Positions 47,890 to 59,215 of a DNA stretch of 64,000 nucleotides are shown piece by piece. Under the pieces are notes generated by a model. That model ran no database searches. It was not told the origin of the DNA and saw only the letters and a list, made by a program, of their open reading frames with translations. The stretch comes from Calendula officinalis. Lineage: Eukaryota; Streptophyta; Magnoliopsida; Asterales; Asteraceae. The stretch lies in contig OY970825.1 of assembly GCA_963853835.1 (NCBI GenBank), positions 33,057,670-33,121,669 on the forward strand, given 5' to 3'. Position 1 is the stretch's first letter, and the number at the start of each line of letters is the position of its first letter. The position numbers and the translations under genes are program-made.

Positions 47890-48771
47890 AATTGGATCAA
47901 GAAAAAGTCAAAGGTCAAGATCAAGATTCAAACCATACAAGCACATGTGCTTCAATACATCAATACCTCACCCACCTCCGGTGGCCGGAGACAGCGGCCG
48001 GCGGCGGCGGCGGCGACGGACGGCGGACGACGGCGACGAGCGGGGACCGGCGGCGGCTGGCGGCGGCAGACGGAGGTGGCCGCCGGCTGACCGACGGTGG
48101 TGACCGGCGATGGTGGTCGTGACTTGAAACACATGTGTTTGAAACACATGCGTTTCAAATCATGAGACACATGTGTTTTGAAAATAAATGAGTGTATATG
48201 TACAGCCAAACACATGTGTTTCATGTGTTCCGTTACTAGAAGCACATGTGTTTCATTAATTACAGTTGTTTTGAAAATAAAGGAGTGTATATGTACATTC
48301 AAGCACATGTGTTTCAAGTAATGAAGCACATGTGTTTGTAAGCTAGAAGCACATGTGCTTCACTGATAACAGTTCTTCTGAAAATAAAGGAGTGTATATG
48401 TACAGTCAAGCACATGTGTTTCGTAACTTGAAACACATGTGCTTCGTATGCTCCCCTGTGTTTTAGAAACTCATGTTTTTAGTGACTTGAAACACATGTG
48501 TTTCGTGACTTGAAAACATGTGCTTCGAAGTAATATGCTCGTTTGTTTTTTGGAACACGTGTGTTTTAGTGAAGTACATGTGTTTCAATACATCATTACC
48601 ACCACCACCCCCATTACCACCAACACCTTTACTGTCAGCCACCGGCGGCGGGCGGCGGCGGCGGATGGTGGCCGGAGGCGGCGGCCGGTGGTGGTGGTGG
48701 TGACTGGAAGCACATGTGCTTGAAACACATGTGCTTGAAACACTGTGATTTGATCTTGACCATTTTGATCC
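47890..48771. mobile_element. Inverted-repeat element with CACATGTG palindromes and CGG blocks
   Basis: The left end ATTGGATCAAG...GGTCAAGATCAA is mirrored at the right by TTGATCTTGACCATTTTGATCCAAT (read as two inverted motifs), suggesting TIRs. Inside are about fifteen copies of CACATGTG, many within the 16-bp palindrome GAAACACATGTGTTTC or its GAAGCACATGTGCTTC variant. Two CGG/CCG-rich blocks (about 47985-48120 and 48630-48705) are each preceded by ACATGTGYTTCAATACATCA, so a unit is duplicated roughly 640 bp apart. A GAAAATAAAGGAGTGTATATGTACA-type segment occurs three times. ORFs across the CGG blocks are Gly/Arg-rich simple-sequence translations, not supported genes. The transposon class is unknown. 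Confidence 0.55.
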
Positions 48772-49058
48772 AATAACTAGGATTTGTCAAAACCTTGGAC
48801 TTCTTTGAAGACAACTCTATATATCAATAGTGGTAACAAGTACAAAATATTAAAAGATCTCGTACACAAGATGTTAAAGTGGATACATATCCATATGATG
48901 ATATGGTTACTTAATTCTAATTGTGTCATTTGCTCATGAGTAGCTCAAGATTAAAATTATTATTAGAAAGATTGCTTGCCTTTTCATTAAACACAATGTA
49001 AAATATATAGAGTACAATATGCGGCCAGTTCTCTGTAAATTGATAATAATAACTAAAC

Positions 49059-49290
49059 CACTACAAGAAAAAAAACGTTTTTTAAGACGATGCGGCTTAC
49101 TTATGTCATTTGCCGCCAAAAGTTGTCGCCGCAAAAGATGAAAAAAACCGCTGCAAATAGTTGCCACGTGTATCACTAGTGGTCGTTTGGTGTCGCCACA
49201 AAAGTCCAAAAACGTTGGCATAGAAACATTTTCGCTACGCTGCTTTTGCGTCGAGTGTTTAAAATGGGCGATTTTGTCGCCCCAAAAGCC
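49059..49290 (+). mobile_element. CACTA-type terminus (fragment)
   Basis: CACTACAAGAAAAAAAACG at 49059 is a canonical CACTA end, followed by GTCGCC/GGCGAC-type subterminal repeats to about 49290. A matching right end was not found in the window. Confidence 0.5.
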
Positions 49291-50350
49291 TTCGGTTTTT
49301 TTTCATGGATGGGATAACAATATGAACATAATAATATCAAGATTATTCCAGTTAATACACCCGGGTAGTTTGAGTGGGAAGGGGCCGAACACTCAAATTA
49401 GATCCGAACTTCATGAACAAAGGTTATCGGAGCCCTTTGGTGAAAATGTATGCATACATGTTCAGATTTGGGTTTTGGCTAAAACAGGTTCGGTTCATTT
49501 TTTGTCACTACTATTGGTGGCAACTTTCAACATGACGCGAACCCGACACAAAAATAAACGGATTTGGGTTTTGACAAAACAAGTTTGGTTCATTTTCAGG
49601 TCAACCCATCTAACCCGCTTAACATGGCCGTCTTCACATTGGCTTGTGGTTAAATATAATTTGGTTGTTTCGTTTATATTTTTGGTGTGATATTATTTGG
49701 AATGTACTTTATAAGTTGAGCTTTTTGTTATATTGTGTTAGATATTGTGGACCTTGTTGTTTAAATATATAATCATAATATATTGCTGTCTTGCTTCATA
49801 CTCCGTATTACATTCATTTAAAATTTAAAAATGTCAAAGTGATCAAGCGGTTATTTTATTTAACTCGTCATCCAGTTTAAATAAACAGTTTTATATATTT
49901 TAACATATTATTGTTTAGTGTTGATCTTTTTGACGCAAATATATAAACGGGTCAGCTGTCCGAGTTGGCTTTTTCAACCAATCCAACTCGAACCGAAAGA
50001 ACATAAAATGTTACAACAAAATCCAATCAAAAGAATTAATTAATTTACATGTCAACCCACTTTAAATGTTTCTGGTTGGTACAAGTACAACCAGAAAAAT
50101 TGTATAAATCATTCAACTTCCAAGATCTTCTAAAAAGGGAAAATATATATTGGGGCAATTTAAAGATTGCAGCTAACCTAAAGCTGATAACGATTTTGAC
50201 TTAAATTCAAACAAGTAATTTGCAATTTCCCAACAGTTTTACACCTAACCAAATTTAATTAATACTTTCATTACATTCCCAAAACAAAGGGCAACCTAAA
50301 TTAATTATAAAAATTCCATACCGGTACACCAAGTTTAACCTTTTTACACT
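49291..50350. other. Intergenic and 3' flank of the ABCG gene
   Basis: No gene recognised. The last 100-200 bases before 50350 are likely the 3' UTR of the minus-strand ABCG gene. Confidence 0.5.
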
Positions 50351-52591
50351 TTAACTCCTCTTATTCTTGCTTCCTAGTAACAAACAAAAGTAAAATAAAA
50401 TCCTGAAAAAGAACCCCCATGCAACCGTTATCCATAAACAGTCCCATTTACTTAGATCAGTAATTCCCTGTTGTTTAAGAATGTCAGCACCAGTGGTCAA
50501 ACATGTGTTACTTGTAATGTTGACTCCTAACGATTTACTCATGCTTTGTAGAACCCTAACTTTCATGGAGTAATCGATTTCTCCAAGTGGGCTGTCATCG
50601 AAAATTTGAATCCCGCGAACGAAACATTTAATCGGGTTTTGGAACTCGTTTTGTAAAACCGCTTCGTACGGGTATTTCACGAGTGAAGCATAATGAAACC
50701 AGATCCAGTAAGCAGGAATCCGATCACGGTTAATAAAAAATCCACTAAATAAAAGAAAATACGCGAGAATTGCAACAACAATCGTGTACCCGAGCATAAC
50801 GTGAGGAACAACGCCCGATAGAAATGTAACAAACGAGCTCCCGGCCCAAAACGAGGCGAGAATTATGAAATAATAGAATAAAAAACCCGAAAACCCGCCA
50901 TCGAGTCCAACCGCCCAAAATGTGATTGATGCGAATGCAAATGAGAGGAAAATTAGTGATGGGATTGCGACGAGTGAGTGAGATAAAACGTATGATGATC
51001 GTCGGTAAGCGTTGTAAGCGGTTTCCCTCATGAAAATGTAACGTTCTTGTAGAAAAACGGGTAACGCGTCCGCACAAGTGTAGAAAGTTGTTGACATCGC
51101 GAACGCGAAAAACCCTAATCGTTCTTGAACACCTTTCGGGGAGCTATCGAGGTTCCAAAACATGGTTGCAAGTATGAATCCGGTTACCATAACTGCGCCT
51201 AATCGAATGCCGAATAATTCGGGCATTCTTCGAGAGTTAGTTATTGATCTTTTGGATAAAACTAAAAGTTCGGTCCATAATGGATTAGCGAAAGTGGGAA
51301 CTAACGAGTTCGGGCTGATATCATTGGTTGAAACTACACCCGAAACTAATTTGCCTCGTGATATACTCGCGCTGATTGCTTCTTTTAGCGACAAACCGTG
51401 TGTTGGTGTTTCGTTGCCATTATTGATGGTGTTTCGGGATCGTTTTAGGTTTTGCCATGATTTGTTGAATTCGACTAAGCTTTTGGTTCCACCTGGTGAT
51501 CCTTCGAGTTCTCGGATCAAATCGAGTGCGAATTCGGTTCGGTTTTCTTTATCTGGAATCGGATGACCGAAATCGGAAAAGTATAACGGAAGATTCGTCG
51601 GAGAGCCGCTGTAAACCGTCTGTCCGCGAGACAGAAACAGTAGCCGGTCGAGTAAACCGAGAATCCGGTAACTCGGTTGGTGAATTGACATGATAACGAT
51701 GCTTCCGCTCTGTGCAATTCGTTGTAAAACCTTCACAACCATGTAAGCGCTCGTGGAATCGAGGCCGGAAGTCGGTTCGTCCAGAAGCAGAATAATCGGA
51801 TCGTGGATGATATCGATTCCGATTGAGACACGGCGGCGTTCTCCGCCGGAGACTCCTCGGTGTCCTTCATCCCCGATTATGGTTTTCGCGGCGTTTCTGA
51901 TCCCTAATTGGTCAATTAGGGCTTGAACTCTGAGTTTCTTCTTCGATTTTGACAGCGTTCTGGGGAGGCGGAACTCTGCCGCGTACATTAGCGTTTCCTC
52001 GACGGTTAACATCGGGAATAACAGATCGTCTTGCATGACGTAAGCAGAAATCACTTTTAGTAAGCTGGATTCCAAGTGCTCGCCGTTTAAAGTCACGCTC
52101 CCTTTCAAACTTCCTTTCGCAATTCGATTCGCTAACGCGTCAATCAGAGTAGACTTCCCGGAGCCACTAGCACCGAGCACCGCCAGCACCTCGCCGTCTC
52201 TCGCTTGACCGGAAATATCATTCAACAACACTTTATGCCTGCTCGAAAACAATCTCTCTCCATCAACAGCCTCCGGCGGAGCTCCACCAGCACCTAACCT
52301 CGTCCGGCCACCAAACACCGCCGGAATCTGAAGCTTACTTCGAATCTTCACACTATACGTCAGATTATTAAACGATAAAACAAACGGTAATGATCGAGGC
52401 TCGTTGCTAGTTTCACTCATCTCTAAAACACGATGTGCCGAAGTCTCGTCGCCAGTTCCATTGTTCCTAGTATCTCCGACGTACTTCAAAAGCTCGCCAA
52501 GAGTGGGAGACGCCGATTCGTTTGCTTTCCGGCGATCGTAAAACGCTGACGTATCATCTGTATTATTATTATCGGCCACTATCCTTGACAT
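50351..52591 (-). CDS. ABC transporter G family half-transporter (ABCG6/16/20-like)
   Basis: This is an uninterrupted 746-residue frame, as expected because this ABCG clade is intronless. The nucleotide-binding domain comes first: Walker A GASGSGKST (140-148), Q-loop Q187 in YVMQDD, signature VSGGE (247-251), Walker B ILLLDE (267-272) and H-loop H304. A linker (about 375-450) leads to the ABC2-type membrane domain (about 460-740) with six predicted spans, containing NSRRMPELFGIRLGAV and the LFSGFFINRDRIPAYW motif. Half-transporters of this group dimerise in the plasma membrane; Arabidopsis members export suberin or pollen-wall precursors, so a lipid-barrier role is likely but the cargo is unproven. 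The start is MSRIVADNN, with a TATA box about 80 bases upstream. No lesions are visible. Confidence 0.95.
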   Translation of the reverse strand: MSRIVADNNNTDDTSAFYDRRKANESASPTLGELLKYVGDTRNNGTGDETSAHRVLEMSETSNEPRSLPFVLSFNNLTYSVKIRSKLQIPAVFGGRTRLGAGGAPPEAVDGERLFSSRHKVLLNDISGQARDGEVLAVLGASGSGKSTLIDALANRIAKGSLKGSVTLNGEHLESSLLKVISAYVMQDDLLFPMLTVEETLMYAAEFRLPRTLSKSKKKLRVQALIDQLGIRNAAKTIIGDEGHRGVSGGERRRVSIGIDIIHDPIILLLDEPTSGLDSTSAYMVVKVLQRIAQSGSIVIMSIHQPSYRILGLLDRLLFLSRGQTVYSGSPTNLPLYFSDFGHPIPDKENRTEFALDLIRELEGSPGGTKSLVEFNKSWQNLKRSRNTINNGNETPTHGLSLKEAISASISRGKLVSGVVSTNDISPNSLVPTFANPLWTELLVLSKRSITNSRRMPELFGIRLGAVMVTGFILATMFWNLDSSPKGVQERLGFFAFAMSTTFYTCADALPVFLQERYIFMRETAYNAYRRSSYVLSHSLVAIPSLIFLSFAFASITFWAVGLDGGFSGFLFYYFIILASFWAGSSFVTFLSGVVPHVMLGYTIVVAILAYFLLFSGFFINRDRIPAYWIWFHYASLVKYPYEAVLQNEFQNPIKCFVRGIQIFDDSPLGEIDYSMKVRVLQSMSKSLGVNITSNTCLTTGADILKQQGITDLSKWDCLWITVAWGFFFRILFYFCLLLGSKNKRS

Positions 52592-52665
52592 TGCAGATCC
52601 AGCAAGTAATTAGGTAGTTGTGGAGAAGGTGAGTAGTTATGGGAGGTGTGAAGAAGCTGAAGATG

Positions 52666-52681
52666 AGATAAATATATATAG
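52666..52681 (-). promoter_or_regulatory. TATA box of the ABCG gene
   Basis: The minus strand reads CTATATATATTTATCT, 75-90 bases before the ATG, followed by a CT-rich leader. This fits a short 5' UTR of about 45-60 bases. Confidence 0.6.
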
Positions 52682-52867
52682 ATCGCGTGTATGTGTGTGT
52701 GAAGAATTTCTATACAGATTTCTTTCTTGTAGAAATGCATGGAGGATGACCAGTGAGATGAGTGTGTGTGATTAATGTGTTTCTGTGTGAGAGAGAAACG
52801 TGGAATGTCATCATTACTTCGTATTTTTAGTTTTTTTAATTTAACTTTTTTAACGGCAAGTTACTAA

Positions 52868-53251
52868 GACCGGTGCCAATGGTGACGCAAACTGACGCCG
52901 TCAGTTTCTGCCAACTCAGCGCCACGTCAGCATACAAACTAACTAACACTAAACTGACGTACCCATGCCAACAGCACTCCGTCACTTCACCAAATTTGGG
53001 CCCCACCACTTACTTTTCTTTATCTAATAAAAATATATAATTTAAATTTATTACCGTTTAAAAAAAAAAAAAAAAAAAAGGAAAATTTGTGATTGGTTGG
53101 AAGGTACGGCGGGACCCACCACACACGCTCCACTTCCGTTTCTTCTCTCGCCGCTTTCACGACTGGCGGCCAACCGGCGGGCCAACCGGCGGGCCGTGCC
53201 AACGGCGCCGGTTCCAACCGGCGGCCAACCGCATGCCCATTGGCACCGGTC
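52868..53251. mobile_element. Tourist-like MITE upstream of the ABCG gene
   Basis: Perfect 15-bp TIRs GACCGGTGCCAATGG are flanked by TAA on both sides (52865-52867 and 53252-53254). The GC-rich right part contains GGCGGGCCAACC repeats. At 384 bp with no transposase, it lies about 280 bp from the ABCG start codon and could influence the promoter. Confidence 0.85.
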
Positions 53252-53482
53252 TAAGTTGGTGTTCGACATATTCAATGACATCTAAGCGGGCAGTATGCAT
53301 TACTCGAACATATCTCATTTTTTAGGGAATAAACCCCACTACTTTTTTTTTCTCCCAAAGAAAATGCCCCAACAAATCTTAAACCTAAGACCTTTTAAAG
53401 ACACTCCCCAAGATAATCTTTAATGACCAATTGATCAATTGGTTTGTTTTGTTTTGTTTTATTTTAGTTATATTAATTTTTA

Positions 53483-53724
53483 GAGTAAATTACATTGAAG
53501 GTTACTCTTCTATATCACTAATTACAACATCAGTTCATTAATTTCATTTTTTACATTCGCCGTCTTTGTTGTATAGAATTTGATAGACTCATGGTCTCTA
53601 TAGCCCTTAACTTTTTTCTAAATGACCAAATTACCCCTTTAACCTTTTGTAATAAAGCCAAGATAAAGGAATGTGATTCTAATAAGTGATAAATCACAGA
53701 GAGTACTATTCGTGAAATTTACTC
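53483..53724. mobile_element. Mutator-like MITE (GAGTAAATTAC family)
   Basis: GAGTAAATTACATTGAAGG at the left and GTGAAATTTACTC at the right are inverted ends. A clear 9-bp TSD is not visible. The interior mentions the same ATTACCCC/ACCAAATT blocks seen in the intronic copies. Confidence 0.5.
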
Positions 53725-55493
53725 TGTTAATTGATTTTTTTTTTCTTTTTTTCTCTTTTATCCATATTTTTCACCACATTTAGACTCACCACCCATATCT
53801 ATATGTATGAATTCAAATCTCATTTAATAACCATTATTATCGCGCGTCAAACCCCCTGAAAATTTGATCCATCCTTAACCCCTACATTTGGTTGCCTTCT
53901 CCAGTTGTTCCACCATCGATGACTTTCTACCAAAAGAATTGATACCAAACGATGAAATCAAATGAGATTGATAACCCAATGAAAATTCAAATATGAATTG
54001 GGCTTGTATAGCTCGATCCGATTTGGTCCACGAGATATATATAAATAACTAAATAAGTGTTTTACTCCTCATGTATATTGTGTACAATGCATTTTGTTTG
54101 ATCATTACACATGTTTTACATTTTATTATATGCGCTTATAGATGATCATAATTAAAAAAGAACGTAATCAATTTGCATAGATATAACTAAATGACCATAT
54201 ATAGATGTTTTGTTAATATGTTACTTTGTTGAATTCCATTGTAGATATATAAATATTTGTATTTAAGTACGTATAATTATCAAATATTTAACTACTAAAA
54301 AATGATATTAATGTAAAGTTTTTAACTAGTTTATAGTGTACAAGTGGTACGAACTATATGGAAACGGGTGTAACATATTATTTTTACATCCATGGTATGC
54401 TAAAAAGGTGTCACAATCGAGTAATCAAATGAGTATAATGAGAAGTTGTCTTTAGCTAAAACTTGCATGGTTTAAGAAGTAACTATTTCATTCAGGTAAT
54501 TAAATTAATACGAGTACAAGATATATAATGAGTTTCTTAAGTTTTTACTTATTAAAATATGGGTGTGGTGACCTACATCGCCTAATATGATGCATAGACG
54601 TCAGTGATTAGCTGAGAAGAGTATCGAGGTAAACAAGTGTGACACGTGGCCTGTGGTGATTAGTGGTTATAGGGATTAAGGAACGGATGCTTTCCAAATT
54701 AGGTAAGGATGGTAATCTACAGTTTGGTTTTTAATTCGCAAGTTATCTATATGAAATTAAAGTCAAGTATTAGTCAAACTAAAATTCAGACTATTCAGGA
54801 TGGTTTGTACAAGAAGATTGAAATAGTTGTTAGAGTTGGTCGTCTATAATGACCATATTTATGCCCAAAATCAAATTAGTTCCTTGAATTTGATTAACTA
54901 TGTATTTTACTACATTTAACTACTAAAAGTAAAATATGATATTTTAAATTTAGTAAAACTGTCAATTTACTCTAGCTTATAATTTAAACGTGTATATTTA
55001 CTTACTTACTTTTAGGTAGAACTTTTGACAGAATAAGAAATATATGTTTATCTCAACATATGAAAATAATAATCAAATCACGTGAGTGAACAAGAGTAAA
55101 TTAGTAAGAAATGTAATCAAATTGTAAGTCTTGTAAGTCCAAGTACTAAATCATGTATCTTATGCGTTTGGAATAATATAGAAAGAAAATAAGTAAGAGT
55201 AATGATATTTAGTCATATCATTTGTTCCTAAAATCAAGAGATAATATTAAAAGAGAGGATTAATGGATTACAAATGTTATCATATTAAATGGGCAGGACT
55301 ATGAGTCAATAAGTAAAATACAATCACCTATATATAGTCACTTAACTTATCTTGCATGTTCTTGTTATCATGCATCTGTTAAATAAGTAGGATTTTAAGT
55401 ATCTATTTTTCCTTTAATCTCACTTTTGACGATAAATTCTACACCTAGCTTTTGTTGACCCCTACCTAAAAGATAGCTCGAGAGAGATCCCTA
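53725..55493. other. Intergenic, nothing recognised
   Basis: AT-rich, with no ORF above 60 codons and no structured repeat. The A at 55493 is the left flank of the probable Helitron. Confidence 0.5.
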
Positions 55494-55604
55494 TCTCTAC
55501 TATCTATAATGTATTTAGGACCTTTCTTTAAATAACATCCTGAAAATTCAGCCAAGAACTTTCCTTATTTGTATAGCATAAAGGTTTAAAAAATAATAAG
55601 TGAT

Positions 55605-55675
55605 AGACAAGGCTCGAACACGGGTCTGGAGGTCCACAAACGAAGGCACTAACCAATGGAACTGGAACGTAGGAC
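55605..55675 (-). other. tRNA-derived sequence with pol III A and B boxes
   Basis: The minus strand has TGGTTAGTGCC (A-box-like, about 55647-55657) and GTGTTCGAGCC (B-box-like, about 55612-55622) at tRNA spacing. No complete cloverleaf is apparent, so this is more likely a decayed tRNA or SINE head inside the Helitron-like element than a tRNA gene. Confidence 0.35.
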
Positions 55676-57826
55676 ATTTGACTTCTTCTATTTAATTAAT
55701 ATAATCTAAGATGCCTCGCCGATTCCCCTTAACCCTAAGACGCCTTATCGATCACTGTTTCCTTACCTGCGAATAATCTCTCTCTCTCCTCCTCCCGTCG
55801 TTTCAATTCTACCTTATCCCTAGACGTCTCCTCGATTTCATTCTCAACTCTCCTTTACCCAAGAGGCCTCCTCGATTCCACGATTCCTATAACCTTCTTG
55901 ATTCCTTCAAGCATGTGTCTACAAATGCTTAAACTTCATCTCACAAATACGACAGACACAGGTGATCAACTACAATACCATACCCACTACTTTAAATTCA
56001 TCTTGCAACTCAAAAACTCAGCTGCTCCGATCATCTTCACCAACATTTGAAGCAATTCAAGTCGAACTGTTGAGGTAATTATTAGCAATGTTTTGATTGA
56101 GTTTGATTTACACTGCAAATTATTATAATTTTGAGAACGTTTTAGTTCCTGTTGACCCTAATTTTTGTTGAATTAGATTATGGTTATAGATAGGAGCAGG
56201 GGATTTGAAAGTGTTGAACAATCTAAAGAAGCCATTAGAGTATTTAATAGATCAGTAAGTGCTTAATTGTAAATTATTATCTATTTGTTTAATACCATTT
56301 TGTACATCTAAATTATTATCTATTTTTTTATATCTTCTATAATGATGAAAGTTTGAGGAACGGGAGTGCTTTTGTTGCTGGGTTTGTTGTTGGTCACTTA
56401 ATTGTTGGCACTATGTGTTTCAAAAATCAAGGAACTGAGTTGTTTTTGGTGGTTTAGTTGTGCTCTCATTGTCCTAAAGTCTACTGATAAATACTTTAGC
56501 TTTGAGGAAGCGTCAAAGTAACTGAACTTGTAAAGTTATTAGTTTGCTTTACTTTTCAATCGGTTTCATCAATTAATTTCATTACTACATAATGCATCGG
56601 GTTTACTACATTAGTTGCAAGACATGGTTAAATTGTAGAACAGTTAAAGTGAATATGTTAGTATAAAAATTCTATGCTTTTTTTTTCTTTTTTTTTGTTG
56701 TTATGTTTTATCTCTTACTGAAAATATGTTTACACATTATGATTTATTTTAACAGCAAAGGGGCAACTGGGGACGAGCTTTGGCAAAGCCAATTTACACA
56801 TTATGATGAAACAGTGATATTTACGGCTCTATTTGTGGATTTGGTTGTGTGGATTGACGCATTGTAGAAGCATAATTCATCCAAGTACATCTAGACGTAG
56901 TTATCTGCTTATGTGACTTAGTTTATGGCTGTCCATATGGTTGTCGGGTTGGGTTACGTATCTTATTTGGCTAGGTGCATCTCAATCTTAACCTTAAACC
57001 TGACCTGTTAAGGAATCATATTGATTGCGTTTAAGGGAACTTTTTTATATTCTTGGTGTTTGACCTTTGTCTGACTAAAAAAGTGAATTGGTTGAAAGTT
57101 GCTCAAATTTTATTTGACATTCATTGTTTTTAATTTTTAAGAGAAAAATGAGAAAATAGTGTATCGGATCAACCTACCAATTTCTACCCATACATATAAA
57201 TGATCATTGGCTCTTAAGTAGGGTTTGTGTTATATTAGTTAAATATAATGCAACATGTATGAATTTCTTTGTTATATGTATAGTTATTAGTTATCTATGG
57301 TAAACTAAAAAATGTCGGTTGTTTCAGGATTTTGCGTATTTTCCTGATGGGATTTGTAAGTTGTTACCGGGTCGGTTTTGCATTCTTGCAGCTGATGAAA
57401 AAACAGACCGATTCAAGTTCCTGATTTTGGTTGTATGAAAATAATCCCCGTTTTTGGATGTAAAAAATGTTAAATCTATGGTGCGAATGATGTTGAATTG
57501 ATGGTGTTATTTTGGTGTTGGAATTTGTTTAATTTAAAGCAATTTCAGTTGGCGAATTTATAGGCTTATATCTGACCATGTTTGGGTGTTTTGGAGGCAT
57601 ATCTATAGTTCTTAAAAGATTGTTGTTCAAATTTGGTCTTGTCACATATTGATTACTTTTGTAAATAGCGTTTTGATCAACTCAAATTACTTTGTGAACC
57701 TATACTATATACACTTTGACATCAGTTGATAGTCGGTAGTTTTGGAAGTGCGAAACAATTGATGGTAATTAATATTGTTTGGTATCATCCCCGCTACGGC
57801 TTCATAGACTGAACAACATTTGTTCA

Positions 57827-57906
57827 CCGTAGAATAGTTACACAGGGTACCCGCCGCCGAATTGCGCCGTAGAATAGTTACACAGGGTACCCGCCGCCGA
57901 ATTGTG
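57827..57906 (+). repeat. 40-bp tandem duplication at the Helitron 3' end
   Basis: The segment starting CCGTAGAATAGTTACACAGG occurs at 57827 and again at 57867 (period 40) and includes the left arm of the terminal hairpin. Only the second copy is followed by the right arm and CTAG. Confidence 0.85.
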
Positions 57907-57989
57907 TGGGTACCCTGCTAGTATTGATCAAAGTTTGTACGTTGTGCCACCCCAACGACCCAAACGAACAAAAATCAATAAAAGAATTT

Positions 57990-58345
57990 AAAACGACCTC
58001 GTTTAATATGTATGGCTAAAACGAACGAACGGTGCAGACAAAACGCAGTCATAAAAGCTCAAAAGATCACCTCCGAGCTCTCAGATGATCTCCAACAATT
58101 CATCACAAAATCAAATTCACCTCTCTTCTCCAACGTCCGATCTGCATATTTAACAACAATCAAATCCCCATATCTCCCTCTCGTTTCGCGCTAATTTCGA
58201 ATTTTTCCCGGTATGCAACACTTCTCAAACGTGAACAAAAAGTTAATTCATGAACTGGAAGTAGACCCCAGATGTTTGTAGGTTTAAGCTGCGATTTTTT
58301 TTTCTTCGAATTTTGTGTTTGTTGATTGATGATGCTAGGGTTTGT
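57990..58345 (+). promoter_or_regulatory. Upstream/leader region of the NF-YB pseudogene
   Basis: The sequence has a leader-like character (CT-rich near 58060-58190). A 60-codon ORF at 58012-58194 has no family match and ends before the NF-YB exon, so I do not treat it as a gene. Confidence 0.4.
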
Positions 58346-58351
58346 GACGGT

Positions 58352-59215
58352 GATAGGATGGACCCGGAAGTCCGGCCGGCGGGAGTCAAAGCGGCGGAGA
58401 ACAGAGTCATCAGTCGAATTATAGTATCAGAGAGCAAGATAGGTTCCTTCCGATCGCTAATATAAGCCGTATAATGAAAAAGGCATTGCCGACGAACGGG
58501 AAGATGCTAAAGATACAGTTCAGGAATGCGTTTCTGAGTTCATCAGTTTCATTACTAGCGAGTACGTATGACATTTGTACGCTTAAATTTGTGCAATCTA
58601 GAAATTGCATTGAAGGTGTTTTTCGATTAGCTATAATTGTTTTTGAAGGACTAAAATGATCGATATGGAGGAATTACGATGAAAAATAATTCATAAAAGC
58701 TTGAAATTGTGTTTTGATTAGGGCTAGTGACAAGTGCCAGAAAGAGAAGAGAAAGACCATCAATGGTGACGATTTGTTGTGGGCAATGGCTACTTTAGGT
58801 TTTGAAGATTACATTGATCCACTCAAAGCTTACCTATCTAGATACAGAGAGGTAATGATTTTTGTGGTTTCCTTTTTCTATGTTTCAATTTCTTAAATGC
58901 TAACATAATTTATGTTGGATGCTTTATGCTGGGTAATAATCTTGCAGTTAGAGGTATGTGGCCTTTCTATGAATCCTTTTTTAATCAATTCGTCTTAATA
59001 TTCATTGAAATATGATGTTTTGATATGTTTGTTAGGGAGATACTAAGGGATCTGCTAGTAGTAAGAAAGATACAATTGAATCTCAGCTTGCTTCAAATGC
59101 ACTATTGGAATTCAGGCTTTTATTTATTTTATTTTTTATTTTTATAATTGTTATGTTTATGCTATCGGAAATGAATTGGCAGTTTAATCATCAAGGTGCT
59201 TATACACAAGCATGA
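58352..59215 (+). pseudogene. NF-YB (CBF-B/HAP3-type) transcription factor, broken
   Basis: Exon pieces: about 58352-58561 (PGSPAGGSQSGGEQSHQSNY, then REQDRFLPIANISRIMKKAL), 58722-58851 (ASDKCQKEKRKTINGDDLLW to LSRYRE), a possible 6-base exon 58948-58953 (LE), 59036 to about 59120 (GDTKGSA...) and 59183-59215 (FNHQGAYTQA, stop). NF-YB is a histone-fold subunit of the CCAAT-binding NF-Y trimer. Two defects are evident. The start codon expected before DGPGSP is replaced by TGA TAG in that frame, and the only ATG (58358) is out of frame. After NGK about 10 bases are missing from a GCTAAAGAT direct repeat, shifting the frame before TVQECVSEF. The rest of the histone fold is well conserved, so decay is recent. 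The gypsy LTR starts 100 bp downstream. Confidence 0.85.

Larger units (their letters stand above)
55494..57921 (+). mobile_element. Probable non-autonomous Helitron
   Basis: The left end TCTCTACTATCTATAATG follows an A (55493). The right end is a 10-bp hairpin, CAGGGTACCC (57883-57892) and GGGTACCCTG (57908-57917), immediately followed by CTAG (57918-57921) and then T (57922). TC...CTRR ends, a 3' hairpin and insertion between A and T are Helitron hallmarks. A typical hairpin sits several bases before CTRR, so this one is slightly unusual. No Rep/helicase frame is present. The interior contains CT-rich leader-like sequence (55760-56070) and exon-like pieces, for example 56167-56250 coding MVIDRSRGFESVEQSKEAIR (RNA-binding-domain-like), which may be captured gene fragments. 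Confidence 0.55.

Noticed and set aside
47892..48773. Gly/Arg/Pro-rich ORFs on both strands across the CGG blocks
   Set aside because: All frames are open because of trinucleotide repeats; there is no domain and no consistent start.
51162..51566. 134-codon plus-strand ORF over the ABCG gene
   Set aside because: Antisense shadow of a clearly coding ABCG frame.
58012..58194. 60-codon ORF upstream of the NF-YB pseudogene
   Set aside because: No homology recognised and it sits in leader-like sequence.
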